NCBI GenBank assembly: GCA_037833965.1
Contig: AP031352.1
Location: forward strand, 32,428,501-32,492,500
Direction: 5' to 3'
Source of the DNA: Marchantia polymorpha subsp. ruderalis
Taxonomy: Eukaryota; Streptophyta; Marchantiopsida; Marchantiales; Marchantiaceae
DNA length: 64,000 nt
In this document: in pieces, positions 1 to 12,667 of the stretch
Layout of the letters: each line of letters opens with the position of its first letter
How positions within the stretch are numbered: the stretch's first letter is position 1
The notes under the pieces: generated by a model
What the model was told of the DNA's origin: nothing
What the model saw: only the letters and a program-made list of their open reading frames with translations
Database searches by the model: none
Position numbers and translations under genes: made by a program

Positions 1-770
1 GTGAACTGTAGTCAACCACCGCCCGATTGGTGTAAGTGTATAAGCACTTCACACTAGACAGTCCCCACTCTCACCCCTGCATGCAGCTTTATAACTTCAG
101 AAACAATACATCGGTGGAAAGGGCGGCGGACCGACATATGACACCCATCGAGACGGTCGATCTGACACCAATTTTATAGATGCACAACAGTTATATAATC
201 AGTGATCTGACTGTCTCAAGATCAAGGCGCTCTTGTTTTGCTGTGTATGGTGAGTGCCACATGGTTCTTGCAGATCGCAAAATGGAACTTGCCTGAACCT
301 TGCATGATGCCTTGAAATTTTTGCTCCACGCCTGTTTAGTGTAGAGCTACATGGGTCTTTACAATGCACTCTTCCTCTCTATTTAGATCTACCTAAACCA
401 GTAATTGAGGTTTGAGAATCAATACCCATGGATTCTACAAGTGCCGCTGCGCGTGGTGAAAATTAAAGTTTACACACCACCTACTGGACTCTTGAATGAT
501 GTTTAAATTTTTCATGATATTTCTTAATTAGAAGACGATTAAAAACTCTACATCAGATCAGAAAGGTTACGTGGTAAGAGATATTCAGAGCTGGGATCAG
601 TTTGCATGAAAAATGCCTGCATTTAAATGCTAAGTCAACCTGCTGTTACTCAGTAGCACGAAGTTGTAAACTGGTTTTGCTCTGGAGAACGATCTACCTG
701 TTCATGTTGTGGTTATGTACTGTCATTGCCCTACGGTCATAGCTCTTCGCGCCATATGCCCTTAAATCCA
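1..770. other. Intergenic, nothing recognised
   Basis: No open frame with recognisable family features, no RNA gene and no clear repeat was seen. Short frames on both strands lack domain-like composition. The last ten bases are the left target-site duplication of the element that starts at 771. Confidence 0.5.
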
Positions 771-1352
771 GAGAGATTTGCTTGATGGGACCCATGCGGA
801 AAGTAATTTGCTTGATGTGACCCCTCAGGTTTAGTTTTACCCGATGGGACCCCAACGAAGGTGTGCCGTCGGACATAGTTCTTGTAACTACGATTACTAC
901 TAGTTACAATGCGAGAATTACAATCAGAGATCAATCCATGATTATAATTTCTGATGGATTATCACGGGGACAAAAATCGATTTTGCTCGAAGTGCAATTT
1001 GTTGTGCTTCAATTCTTCCGATCGTAAAGATTCACGGATTTCTCTGTTGCATCCCACCTGTACATTCCTTACGTAACCCTGCGTGGTTCGAGCTCAAGTC
1101 TCACGATCAACCATTTGTGGCGAACAAATAAACTCCGGATGAACATTTCTTTGCTCGTCTCCTTGGAGAGTGTCCGGATATAGAATGACAACATAAAAAC
1201 AAGTGAGTGTGATGGAGTGCGAAGTCCACTCTGTCTGCGGTGGACTCGTTGCACTCTCTCTAGTTGTTATTAGAACATGGATAACGGTGCATCGTTCATG
1301 GGGTCCCATCAGGTAAAATGAAACCTGAGGGGTCCCATCAAGCAAATCTCTC
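771..1352. mobile_element. Non-autonomous Mutator-like (MULE) TIR element
   Basis: The left end reads gagagatttgcttgatggga and the right end is its reverse complement. The inverted similarity continues inwards for about 100 bases (to about 880 on the left and from about 1264 on the right). The left arm carries an extra internal duplication of roughly 30 bases containing a second ttgcttgatg motif. The element is flanked by a perfect 10-bp direct repeat, cttaaatcca, at 761-770 and 1353-1362. Long TIRs with a 9-11 bp target duplication are the Mutator signature. The 582-bp body has no transposase, so it would need one supplied in trans. The intact duplication suggests a fairly recent insertion. 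Confidence 0.82.
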
Positions 1353-1362
1353 CTTAAATCCA

Positions 1363-3240
1363 TGGCAAATATACCGACATGTATCATGTACTAGCATTTC
1401 TAATGAGGGAGTATTTCACAGGCCTCCGCTGTACCGAGCTTCTCAAGTACTGTAATCTGATTAAGTAAATAAAGTTCGAATTTGTGTCGGACTTCAGCTT
1501 GAACATGATAGTTGATGTCTTGCGCGGAGATAACGGTGCGGTACATGAGGTACAAAGAGAGGTCATTTCCAGGGGTTTCTTTATTTCCGCTTTTACTGTG
1601 GGATGTTCCTTATGCAGAAGAAACAAATCATGTGGCACGAAAGGAGTCAACAAATCTGCTGTCACAACTGCTGGCAGCTGAAGAAACTGCCTGGCACCAG
1701 TTCTCAAGCTTGGCCTAGCCCGTCCTTGACATGATGTAACAACAAGTCGTGAAGTCGTACTTAACGGAGCAGAGGCCATCAGGTTCGCATTTTTCTAATC
1801 TCTTTGTCACATATGGAATATTGGGGTAATATTCAATGTCCGGTCATGAACTTTTTGGCGTAGCTACCTTCCTCAACTTTCAGCTATGATACTTTCCTTT
1901 CGGTTAGGGAGGTGACGATGGCCCCCTAAACGAAACCATGCAAAAACATCTACGCATCAAAAGCTTTTATGAGGAAAAGAGAGAATGTGATATCCCAGAC
2001 TTCCGGCAAGCCTGAAGCTGTAAAGAACAGGTTCCTGTTGGAAGATACGCATACTGCTGCAACAATCAGCGCCTACACATTCTCTTATATAACGGGATTT
2101 CTGGGTTCCAGATTGCCAGCATCAGTGTCCATATACTCAAAAGACTTAGGATTCAGAGAACCTCCAGTCTAACTGTATATGAAGTCTTGTGGAATGGGAA
2201 TTTGCTTCATCTAATTTCAGGCTTCTCAGAATTTACTTCCCAGCCATCAGACCAATTTCATTTTCTTTAAAAAGATAGACACCCAGGAGCTACGGTAAAA
2301 GCGGGCCTGGCAAAATTGTCAGCCATCCTACCATTTTGGACCGATCACATCATAGTATGGTGACTATGACTCAAACTAGTTATCATTTGTTTCTTCATCA
2401 ATGCTCCCCATGACTACCTCATGTGAAAACCCCAAAATATGTTGTCAAATTCCAAAAGCAGCTTTATGCTTGATTGATCCACTAGCGTATAACACAGACA
2501 AGACAAAGACTACTGTCTGCCTCCGATCAGTTATGAGATACTTAAAGTGACCGATATAAATTGTGCCAAGCATGTAGCTTTCCCGTGTATACAGTATCTT
2601 TTTCAAGAAAGCCCCGTTGGTGACAGAAAGTCATGACTTTTCACTCATTCTCTGTCTCTTGTGCTTCCCATGACAGAAAGCAGCTGAAAAAGAATTTTCT
2701 CATCATTCTTCCCTACAAAGTTACAGACAACTAGCATAACTTTGTTAATAGTCTCAGATCATTCAAGAGAAAAGAACAAATTATCGCTGACTGAGAAAAC
2801 GTGATGTTCATACCATGCATTCTGTCCTACAATATAAGTGCTATAAACATTTAATGTTGAGTATCATAGTTGGATATTATTACATATATAACCTATGAAT
2901 AAGAAAGCTTCTGAATCTAAATTTTTAGTATACCGTACTTCACAAAATAAATGCTTAACAAATAAAATTGCTATTTAGAGAAAACATTGCACTATTTAAT
3001 GTTAAATGTTAATGTTAATGTCAATTCTTTTCATGTTAATGCACTAGTGATTTTTCGTTAACAAAAAATTAACTCTCGTAGATTATTATTTATAAGCATT
3101 CATCCGAAAATATGGCAAAAGATCTCGAACGATCTCGAAGCTGTTGCTCGTCATACCCTCCACAATATCGATATGGCAAAGATATTTTCTTGTTCATCTT
3201 CTTGTTCAAAAACTTTCATCCATGGTTGTCTTTACTTGCT
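1363..3240. other. Intergenic, nothing recognised
   Basis: Composition is mixed up to about 2.8 kb and then increasingly AT-rich. No coding frame of convincing composition, RNA gene or bounded repeat was seen. Confidence 0.4.
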
Positions 3241-4870
3241 ATCACTTGTAATTGTTGGAAATGAAGAGGTTCTTGTTGTCAAATCCTGAAAATCAAAAGT
3301 GGATGGATGCTCAAATGAATGGGAGAATATCGCAAAATAACGTTGAGTATGTTTCAAAAATGGTTCGTCTTGAATTCTTTCCACAACTTCATCCAGATGT
3401 CAAGTCGTCAATAATGGCAAGCTCAAGTTGCTATCCGGAAAATATTGTCATTGAAGCAAGTCAGCGACAATTACACCGTTCTTTGATGAAGAAGCTTCTA
3501 AAGTCGGTTGGATAGAAGGCTGAAGGAAAGCTAACAACTTTCTTATATCATACAATGACGTGGGAATAGAAATCAAAAGCAGTCTTTTTATATTTCCAAA
3601 AGTTGCTTGTAAATATAAACTCGGAATTCACGTGCTTTCTGTTCTCGATCAACCTAATGACCTTTGAAACTAGATCACAAGATAAATATACTACAACAAG
3701 TGGGTGTAATATGTTGATTCTTTCAAGGTTTTTGATATCCTTTCTGCATTGCTTGCCAACTATCAAAAGAACTACAAAGTACATTTCAAGCAAGGTGGAG
3801 GTGAATTCAAAAATTTGGAAGTCACTTCACATCATCGATACGTGTCAGCAATATCAATTGGCAATTGTTAAAAGAATTGCAATTTGGCGAAGCTACCTAA
3901 ATCCATCACATATATTCTCAAAACAACAAAAATTGATTGTTCTAGGAGGATGGTCAAATACCTAGAGCAAGAAAAGTTCATCGTCAAGATGGTGGTGTTG
4001 AAGTGAAAAATAGGCATTTCTCTGAACAAATTGATTGCATATGATCTGCTAGTATTTGAATTTGATCATGAAAATAAAGATGATCAGATGGAATGGGAGA
4101 AGAAGATGAAAATCTATTTGGGTAGTATATCTCCAAGTTTATTGCAATGATAGGCCAGGATTCTTATGAGACTTAGATTTTTTATTCAAAAGGAATCAAT
4201 ATGTCAGATTTTCCCTATCAATTGGTTGCAAATTTGCATTGATGCATGTTTGTTGATTTGTGCAATTATGAAATCTGCGAATGTGACTCGTTTTATATTC
4301 TTTCAATTTTATCCAAAGAATATTTTAATTGCTCCAACAAATGTCAAACGAATCGGTTCCAACCAAGCAAAGGATACCAGGAAATGTTGCACATTTATGA
4401 TGAAATGTGAGATGTTTCAATCATAAATCATTGCTTCTATGATTATCATGACTTGTAAGTCTGATAGAAAGCTGTCACACAGCTTTGCTTCTTGGGACAA
4501 GCCTAACAAAGTTACATTTCATCCAAAGCATTGGATGGACAAACAAGAATGTAGCATTTATTTGGATTGGTTGCACTTGTGTTCTCCAGATGAAAAGAGT
4601 GGATGATATGGGATGCCGCATCAAGCCATTTTTCAGATCAAGTCATGAAGAAAGCTGCAAAATTGAACATCACTTTGGTAGACATTTCTCCAGATGTACC
4701 AGTTTGATTCAAATATGCGCTTCGATTGCAAAAAAAACCTCTAAAGGAAGCTTTCAAAAAGAATTACGTGTACTCAAAGATATTGATTGATCCGGGCCCT
4801 GGTGAAAAATACAAAGTTGATGGATATGTGTTCTATTGTGACTCAAACAAGCAATCTAAGATGTAAATAA
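3241..4870 (+). pseudogene. Decayed pogo/Tigger-type DDE transposase region (Tc1/mariner superfamily)
   Basis: The convincing part is about 4290-4870. Around 4330-4420 a frame reads KRIGSNQAKDTRKCC, like the KRGSKQVKVRTTG-type segment before the catalytic core. Around 4520-4590 HPKHWMDKQECSIYLDWL matches the family's GWM...WL block. Around 4606-4790 another frame reads MIWDAASSHFSDQVMKK, then LNITLVDISPD, then PLKEAFKKNYV. These correspond to the second catalytic Asp with its downstream His, the V-x-I-P-G-G-like stretch and the KPFK-x-x-LRK motif of pogo DDE transposases. The blocks are in order but in different frames with a stop between them, so the gene is broken. The 87-codon frame at 3252-3515 precedes it and was not recognised; it may be the N-terminal part or unrelated. 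No TIR or TA target duplication could be assigned. Confidence 0.42.
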
Positions 4871-6966
4871 TAACATTTCGATGTGTTCAGAGATTGCAAA
4901 AGCTTTTGATGCATATGGACAGGATTTTTAAGGTAAAGATCAATTTGGATTGACTGCATACTTGGGGAACCAAAAGAAAAACGGCATCTATAAGTCACTT
5001 CTTCATAGTCAACAATTAATTACCTAGAGTAAGGCGTTTCCTGCATTTTTTTCATCATTTGCGACCTGCTTTGAGGTGTACTAAAGCCTATTCGTACTTT
5101 TCAAATTTTGAAAGTAGTGCCTTAAGAGTTAACAAATAATCACTATTTGGGGCCAAATCTGTCGCTATTAACTTAAAGACAATCACTATTTGAAAAGATC
5201 AAAGCATTTATTTTGTGAAGTATGGAATATAGGGATAGGGATCCCATAGGGCATAGCAATATATAGGGATCCATATATAAAGTCAATCCTAAAGAGATAA
5301 ATAAACTTCTCGAATTTGAAAAGCTAAAGATGTGAAACAATGGTAGTGACATTCTTTGGAAACAAAATGAAATGAACATTTCTTAAATGAGTCATATTCA
5401 ACTAACACATCAACATTGCTACTTAAAATTATTCATGTTGAATATATATATATATATATATGTATTTACTGCTTGATATCATGAACATCATGTACAACCA
5501 GGTGAAACTCTATCAATTTTAAAGTATATGTACATAAAACTTTGATGACATTCAAAGTTTTTTATATTTCATTCAAAAATTTTGCTTGTGTATATATAGC
5601 ATGTATATAATTTATTTTAATATTTTCTTCTTTTAAATAACAAATAAAATTTTACTAATTTACAAAATTAGATGTATATAATTTCATATTTTCTTACAAA
5701 ATTTCTAACTATAATGTTTTGCATGTTTCCTTAAAAGCTTCTTTTAGCTATAACATTGCCATCGACAATGTTAATATAAAACATCTTAGTTCCAATTGTA
5801 GTTTAAACGTTATAAATACTACCAGTGTTTAATAAATCATGCATGCTTTAAATAATGTCAAATGAAGGTTAAATTTAGTTTTGAGCTTCATATGTCTCCT
5901 TATTCTCCTCACATCCTCACGTCAAGATTTTTTGATTGTTTACATTAATTGAAAAACAAGCCTAATCAATTTAAATCATATTTAGTAAGTAATAAAAACA
6001 TCATAATTATCAACCGTATCTTCATATATGCCCGTATGTGAAAGTAAATCAGAATCGTTCAAGTAAATGAACTTCCATGAGGGACATGGGAGTAATATCC
6101 TGCTATCAATACCTTCTCTGTGGCCAACAGCCCAAACTAGTGTTAGAAAACAGTACAAGATGAAATATGACGCTCCGCTACTATCACAAGTCTTGAAGTC
6201 TCATGAGGCCGCAACTCGCCAATGCATGCTTTTGTCGCTCCATAAACCCAACATTGGATCCCACAAAGTGATTTGTTCACCAAAGCTGTGTATTCATAAC
6301 ATAACATCTGAGTTCAATGGCGAGACAATTTCAAGCAATGGGCTAATTTGGCTCCACGCTTGCGACATGCAATCCCATATAAGAGATACTCAAGGTGATG
6401 AAAACCGTACTAGAAATGTTCAATTGAGACTACAAGTCTAGTTACAAGAATCTGGTGGTTGAATTCTTCTGGAATGATGACAAAGGAGTATGTTCATTAT
6501 GGCATCACCTGGAATGAGAACTCGCATTATCCATTTGTTCCTCAACGTGATCAGAGCTTCCTTTGGATCAATCAGTTTTAGGCCGTTCACTAGCTTGCTT
6601 GCGCAACAATCTGTTCACCGAACACTGGCTCTGGAGTGTTCCTCATTCCTTGACCACAAGAAATTTTGGAATGATGTTTGAATGTTGTTGATCATCATCT
6701 TTGAATCTCCCCATATACTGAGGAAATATCACAACGACAATAATAGCACAAAGTTAACAAGTATAGCTCAGATTGCTAAGGAAAAATGGATAGTAGTCTA
6801 ATATCTCACGTTGCGGTAGATCTTTGTAGCAAGTAAGGCGTCAACATCCGTCGTGGCAAGTGATATGTCAAAGGTAGTCTCGAGCAGTTTTGATAGCGAG
6901 TTTGATGGAGCGATGAGACAACCGAAACTCCCAAGCCAACGCGGTGGAATGCCTTTTCAACCTACT
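4871..6966. other. AT-rich intergenic DNA
   Basis: Mostly AT-rich with a (TA)n run. A more balanced patch at about 6060-6700 holds two unassigned open frames on the plus strand (6067-6441, 124 codons; 6490-6681, 63 codons). Neither has a recognisable motif, signal peptide or membrane segment. They may be chance frames or relics. No gene is claimed. Confidence 0.35.
5441..5462. repeat. (TA)n microsatellite
   Basis: An uninterrupted run of alternating TA, about eleven units, lies in a very AT-rich stretch. Confidence 0.8.
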
Positions 6967-7148
6967 GCGAGTAGGTTTTGATGTGTTTCCGCGATGGAGT
7001 ATTTAGTGTCATCGATGAACTGCAAGACTATTGAATCCTTTCAGATCCATGGTTAATGCGAGTAGGTTCCACTGTATTTCCAGGATGGAGTGCATAGTGT
7101 CATCGATGAACTGCAAGACTATTAAATACTTTCAGGTCTATGGATGTT
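6967..7148. repeat. Two-copy tandem duplication, 91-bp unit
   Basis: Both copies begin gcgagtaggtt (6967 and 7058) and share the block gtgtcatcgatgaactgcaa about 40 bases in, with several substitutions between copies. There is no coding content. Confidence 0.75.
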
Positions 7149-9080
7149 ACATCATCAACGTTTGAAACCATATAGAAAAATTAATATGAATATAGTTATT
7201 AATGCAAAAAATTAGTTCAAAAAATCCTTTTTTCCTTTACATTTCATCTTGAAATGCTTTTGCAAATGATACATTGTATGTTTACTCTTTTAAATGATCA
7301 CATTATGTGGCAAACTATAAAAAGTATGTCAAATTTGTAAGTAATTTCTATCAACATCCCAAAGAATTCTATAAAAATTTATTCAATTTATGATAACTTT
7401 CCTGAATATTGTCCACAACCTTGTTTAAAAAAGGGTTTCATGTTGTTTCAGATCATCATACACATTGTGTATGGTGATATGAAACAATATGGTTGATTAA
7501 AATTATAGGTTTAAAATCTAAATGTTAACTATTAAGTAAGAATAAGATAAGAATAAAAATAAACATAGGTATGTTTATTAAAAATCATATAGTTTATAAA
7601 CACTATTTAGTAAAGTAAAAAACTGATAATAACTATAATGGAGTTACTGCCATCGGTTTAGAAGTTATCATGGTTTATTTCCTGAGTTTGGATTGTTTAC
7701 AAGTTTATCATAATGTTTTTAGAGCTAGAGAAGATAGGAAGAAAAAACGCTCTACCGCTTCCCAAAAAAGGTCTAGAGCCAAAGTTGAAGATGGTGAGAA
7801 AAGGCTCGACACAAACAATCTCATGAGTTTTAATTGGCTATGTGATATAGACAATAACAAAAATTTTACTTATCTGATGTTGTTTCTTCTCATCTCTTAT
7901 TTTCTAGCCATGGTCTTGAAAAGAATAGTCTAGCGAAGAGCAAAAAGGAGGCCAAGATGGAAGAAATTAAATTCACAAGCACCAAAATTGAAAGTGTAGA
8001 ACTAACCTTATATTGCTGCACTAGATGTTCACATGGTATCTAATGTGTTCTTGCCAAGATTTACTTCCTTGCACACATAAGCTGGAAGATCATTTCTTTA
8101 GTCCCCAATAGTAAGATTAGTTACTCATATCTCAAAAATCAAAAAGTATCTCAAAAAGGATGAATCATGTTCAAAAAGGGTGGTGAGATCTCGTAGAAAT
8201 TGAATAATAACAAGATAGAGAGGCTTATCACCATAACACTTAGGACATAACTACTAAAATCTGGCGTTTCATATTTTGACGCCAAAATTGCCAAAATTAA
8301 TCTGGCCAATCTGCCAGAGAATTACATGAAGAGGGATTTGAGGTAGAAATGATTGCTCCTGAAATATCCAATGAATGCATGCGCTTGAATTTGCTGGTGA
8401 ATTGCAAATCGTGAACTTTAGTGTGCTTCTAAATAACAACAAGTTGCCAATAAATGTCCAAATGTTTGATGTTACTAACTGACTAGTGGAGAGCAATTTG
8501 CGCACCAAAAAGATAAAATAAGTAAGAAAAATATATTTTAAACAGACAACAGTTTGTATACATTATATATATATTTTTTCATTTTCTTAACTTTTTTCAT
8601 TTTTATAGCATGTTTATTTTGATCATAGTGAGTATTTTCTTGGTTTGAACACAAGTATCCAAATACAATTCATATTTTTCTTTCACATTTTTATTTTTAT
8701 ATAGTTTATAGAGTATATTTTTTATCATTGTGAATATTATTCTGGCTACATTGCAATTATAAGTCTAGGTTTTTTTATTCATTCAAAGTTTCCAAATACA
8801 ACATAGGTTGAGAGTGACTTTTCCATCATCATGACTCCCCGAACTAGAGCATGGTATTATGCATGCGCAACAATTGAAAACAATTATTGCCAAACCATCA
8901 AACAAGAAATCGTAAAATGATAGTGTGAATGCAAATAATGCCAAAATTAAGTAAAAAAACTTGCCAAACTTACCTTTGTGGTGCCTAGTTTTTTCGTTTT
9001 TCTTTAAAAATCAACAAAACTAAAAGATATTTGTCTAGAAAGTAGTTGTTCGAGTTAGAATAAGCAGCTCATGAGGAAAA
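7149..9080. other. AT-rich intergenic DNA
   Basis: Strongly AT-rich, with short frames such as 7670-7933 that show no family features. No bounded element could be defined. Composition changes sharply to near-balanced at about 9.08 kb, where the coiled-coil element begins. Confidence 0.4.
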
Positions 9081-12000
9081 ATGATAGAATTAGTTAGAAT
9101 TTGTCTACGTCTACGATCTTCGGATCTTCGTGTCTTCGGCGCAGCCTTTTCTGGACGTGCGAAGAGCTACGTTTTCGGCGAAGACATCGGAATCAATTTC
9201 AAATCATGCAACGGGCCGGATGACGTTCGCACGCGTCGGGAGTTCTACTGGGCTCGGGAGGAAGCAATGTTAGGGCTTTGAAGTTAAAGGCAGTACGAGG
9301 AGTCTTCGCGCTGACATTGCGATATTGAGCAAGAACGAGCGAGAGAGAGAGGAAGCAAAATTGATCAAGCTCGCGAGTAGCGCAACGCGAATTGAAGACA
9401 TGGCGCCCAAGAATAGTGAGAAGGTGAGAAAGTTGGTTCCCTTGAAGATGCCTTACGAAGAATTGCGATCCTTCAGACGCGAGCTGAGTGAATTGCGGCT
9501 TCAATTCTTTTTGTGGAATTGGAATTGCGTCTCGACGAGTATCTGCAAGGAGGTAATGGACAATAGCACGACCGAAGGCGAGGAGCTCCGCGGTAATCCC
9601 ATGCTGTGGACCATCGAGCCTTGGACGAAGGTAATGGGACCGTGTGCAGGCAGCGACGGAGATCTTCTATTTGAGAAGAATAGCGTAGGACTTACACACG
9701 TTAAGGAATTCTCTTACAGGCCTCTCTTCGAGTCTGGGAGACAGGGAACTAACGGATGGAAGACTGTCGATTATAAAGATCCGAAGAGAAGGGCGATCGC
9801 TTTGGGAATTATGCACATCTTGCGGCCGGCGCGCACAACTTATGTGACGGCCTAGGGTTCTTTGAGCGCATCCTGAAGGGACAGCGAGTACATTGGGCAA
9901 GGATCTTTTACGATCTTGTCTGGGTGAATGCGGGCTCCCGGTGGACGGGCCTTTGACCAATCACATCACTTCCTTTCAAGTGAATTTCTATCGAGGAATG
10001 GGGTTGCTTACGAGGGAGGAGGAGAAGCGATTTCCGAGGGAAATGGAAATCATGACAGCCGAGTCCAGTGAAGACACCAAAGACGAGAACCGAACCCCCT
10101 CAATCCCAACACATACGACAGCTCGAAGACCAGTTCAGGTGGACGTGGTGCAGAGACGAGAGAAACCAGAGAGACGATTGGCGAAGAGAAGGAAGGTAGT
10201 GAGTGATGACGAGGAAGAATTGGCCCACGAAGTAAGAAGGGTGTACATGGATTTAGATGGAGCTAGGCAGCCGAGATCACGCGCAAGATCAAAGAAGAGG
10301 GCGAATCGGAGAATGGTGACAGCTGAAGTGTCGGACAGCGTAGAGAAGACAGTGGCACCAATTGTGAACACATCCGAAGTCGCAGCTGGCGAAGTGACGC
10401 GGTCTGTGGAGATATGAGGACCTTCGAGGATGTGAATCGAAGTTCCTGCAGACATACCAGCAGAACCTTTGAAAGAAGGAACGGAGTTGATAAGTCCGAT
10501 TTCTCTGTCTTCGGAGCAGACACGGTTTGCGCGGGGCGAAGAAACACCACAACTGAAGATGAACGAGGATGTGGAGAAGGAATTCACTTTGAGCGAGGAG
10601 ATTTTGGAGCAGGTTGTTGCACGGATTGGAGCGACGGTGGTAGAGGCCGATGGCATTACACTGCCGACATCTCCGGTGGAAGAAGTGAGACCCGAAGAAG
10701 AGAAGAGAGCTTCAGGCGAAGATGCAAAGGTGTTGGAAGTTACATTTCCTGATTTCTTGCAGGATAGTGTAGTTCCATTATTGAAATACTTGGATATGAA
10801 GAGAGAGATATGTTGTATCGAAGGAGCCAAGATTCTACGTACAGTTGATTAGGAACAAGACGAAGCTCAAGAGAGCAGTTGCAGTAAAGAGGGAGTGGGA
10901 TTCCGCGACTGCATTGGCATGGGAGCAAGCGACAACCTTGTCAACCGAGTGCGCGGCAGTGAATGCGACATTGCAGGAGCGAGAAGCCCAGCTTCGAGAG
11001 AAGAAAACTAAGTGTGAAGTGCTGCAGCTGAATCTAGCAAAGGAATCCGGGCGATGTACAGAGTTAGAAGAAACCTGTGGTGGACTTCGTAAGTCTAATG
11101 AGAATGCACAGAAAGTATCAGTGGATTTGATTGCGAGATTGGAGAAATCCAGAGAAGCTTATGATGAAGCAGTCAAACGATCGGAGCGGTTGATCACCAC
11201 AGCGGAGAAGCGAGAGAAGAATTACATTGAGGAACTTGCTAAGTTGGAGTCCCAAAGAGCCGAAGAACTTCGTATTGCCGAAGAACTTCGGGGCAAAATT
11301 GCAAAGGCGAAGACGGTGGAAAAAGATCTTCGTAGCAAAATTTTGGAGATTGAGGCGAAGTGTGAGATGGAATTCCAACGTGCGGAGGAGCTATTAGCAA
11401 GTCTGTCGGCGGAAAACCAGAAGCATGAAGAGGAGTTAGCGGATTGGGCCAAGAATTTGGCATATTGAGAGTCGGCCAAGTCTTCGGAGGTCGAATGTAG
11501 ATTAAAAGTTGAATTTGACTACCGACGGTTACGGGAGTAGTTAGAAAAGGCAGAGATGAGATCGCAAGAGTCGTAGAGGAGAATGGAGAAAGCAGAGGAG
11601 TCCTACTGTCAACTGCGGGACAAGTCAACCGACGAGTTGAAATTGCGGTTAGAGAAGTGCCTGAACGGGTTTGCAATGTGGGGATTGCAAACCGTGAAGT
11701 GGCTGAAGTTAGATTCATTCGGGCGACAGCTGATGAGCGAATCTGCAGGACACAAACAGATTGTAGAGTTAGTTAATACATTTTCAGAGGGATTGAATGA
11801 GGCGCGCCAAAATGTAGAAGTAGAGATTGTAAACGTGTTGCGTAGACTAGGAGTAGAGAGTAGTTCAGACGACGCCGTAACCGTTACATCGGGCGGCACA
11901 GCCCCTGAGACCGATTCGCCTCAGACGGTTGAGACTCCAGAGTTGCCATTGTGAATAAAGAGTCCCAAGGCTCTATCCTTGGGGGGTTTTTCTATCAATT

Positions 12001-12483
12001 GGCTTGTCTTGATTGTAAATCTGTATCCAATGTGTCTGTGTGCTGGTGTGTGATCCAGGCATCGGGCACGGTGCGCTCCTGTTTGTCGAAGTTACCGCAT
12101 CATGGGTTGTGTGTATTCGGCTCGAATGTTCTGAGTAGTCGAGGTTCCTTGGGATTTAAGCAAATTCGGGTCCGAGTAATCGGAGTGAGTTGAGATGTAT
12201 GCAATGCTGGGAAGTTTTCCCCTGAAATATAAGTGTGGAATTGCAAGCGATTACTACAGGCCTTGTTTGGAAAAGTTTCAGGCTGTTAGTGTGGTTATGC
12301 ACTACTCTGCGGTTCTTCGGCTCTAGCTGGGTAGTGTCTTGTGGGAGTGGCATTGGCCTAAGAAGTGAAACTCTTTAATAGAATGCTATTTTGTGACAAA
12401 TTGTGACTTTTGTGGTTGTTTCTGTCCTCGTGGTATCAGGTCTGTACCATTATGCTCCATTTTGATTATTGTTTGTCATTACA
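9081..12483 (+). mobile_element. Degenerate LTR-retroelement-like copy with a gag-like coiled-coil coding region
   Basis: The block is markedly more GC-rich than its flanks and carries consecutive plus-strand open frames (about 9325-9855, 9893-10417, 10469-10852, 10845-11468, 11583-11954) that look like parts of one long protein. The first parts are globular (motifs such as WTKVMGPC, FERILKGQRVHWARIF, TNHITSF). They are followed by a basic stretch with KRRK and RSRARSKKR, then a long Glu/Lys/Leu heptad-like coiled coil, then a conserved-looking tail FAMWGLQTVKWLKLDSFG. From memory this resembles a large repetitive family of Marchantia hypothetical proteins. The 3' segment (12257-12483) recurs inverted at 63783-64000 and ends TGTCATTACA, a TG...CA-type terminus. 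No 5' LTR, polymerase or integrase was seen, so it may be a non-autonomous gag-only (TR-GAG-like) element. The copy is broken in several places. The alternative is a decayed host gene family. Confidence 0.5.
12257..12483 (+). repeat. Terminal block shared with 63783-64000
   Basis: About 225 bases, similar to the inverted block at the window's right end (roughly 80% by eye). In this copy it follows the coiled-coil coding region with the same orientation, which ties the block to that element family. It ends TGTCATTACA. Probably the 3' part of an LTR. Confidence 0.72.
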
Positions 12484-12667
12484 ACCTTAATTTTGGAAAA
12501 CAATTTGGAATTAACTTCATTTGCCAAAATTTACCGAATACTTATGTAACACTAAATTCCCAAAATGACCGGGGGATAATGTTTGAGTCATACGTGACAT
12601 GTCACATCCAATGTTTGCATTTTTGGCACCAGGTAGCGTAAACGTTAAGGTAGATTGCGGCTTACGG
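12484..12667. other. Short spacer
   Basis: Low-complexity spacer between the coiled-coil element and the hAT-like element. Its last eight bases (12660-12667, gcttacgg) are the left target duplication of the next feature. Confidence 0.6.

Noticed and set aside
6967-7148. Could the short tandem repeats be a CRISPR array?
   Set aside because: Units are adjacent, 91 bases long and without unique spacers; the genome is eukaryotic.
8972-8976. acctt as a possible left target duplication for the coiled-coil element (acctt also follows 12483)
   Set aside because: A five-base match is expected by chance over this distance, and no copy of the terminal block follows it.
10135-10830. 231-codon minus-strand open frame
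   Set aside because: It lies antisense to the gag-like coding frames and has a Ser/Thr-rich low-information composition typical of a shadow frame.
12430-12438. tggtatcag resembling a primer-binding site
   Set aside because: The match to the initiator tRNA end stops after nine bases, the related block at 63.9 kb lacks it, and no LTR end sits directly before it.
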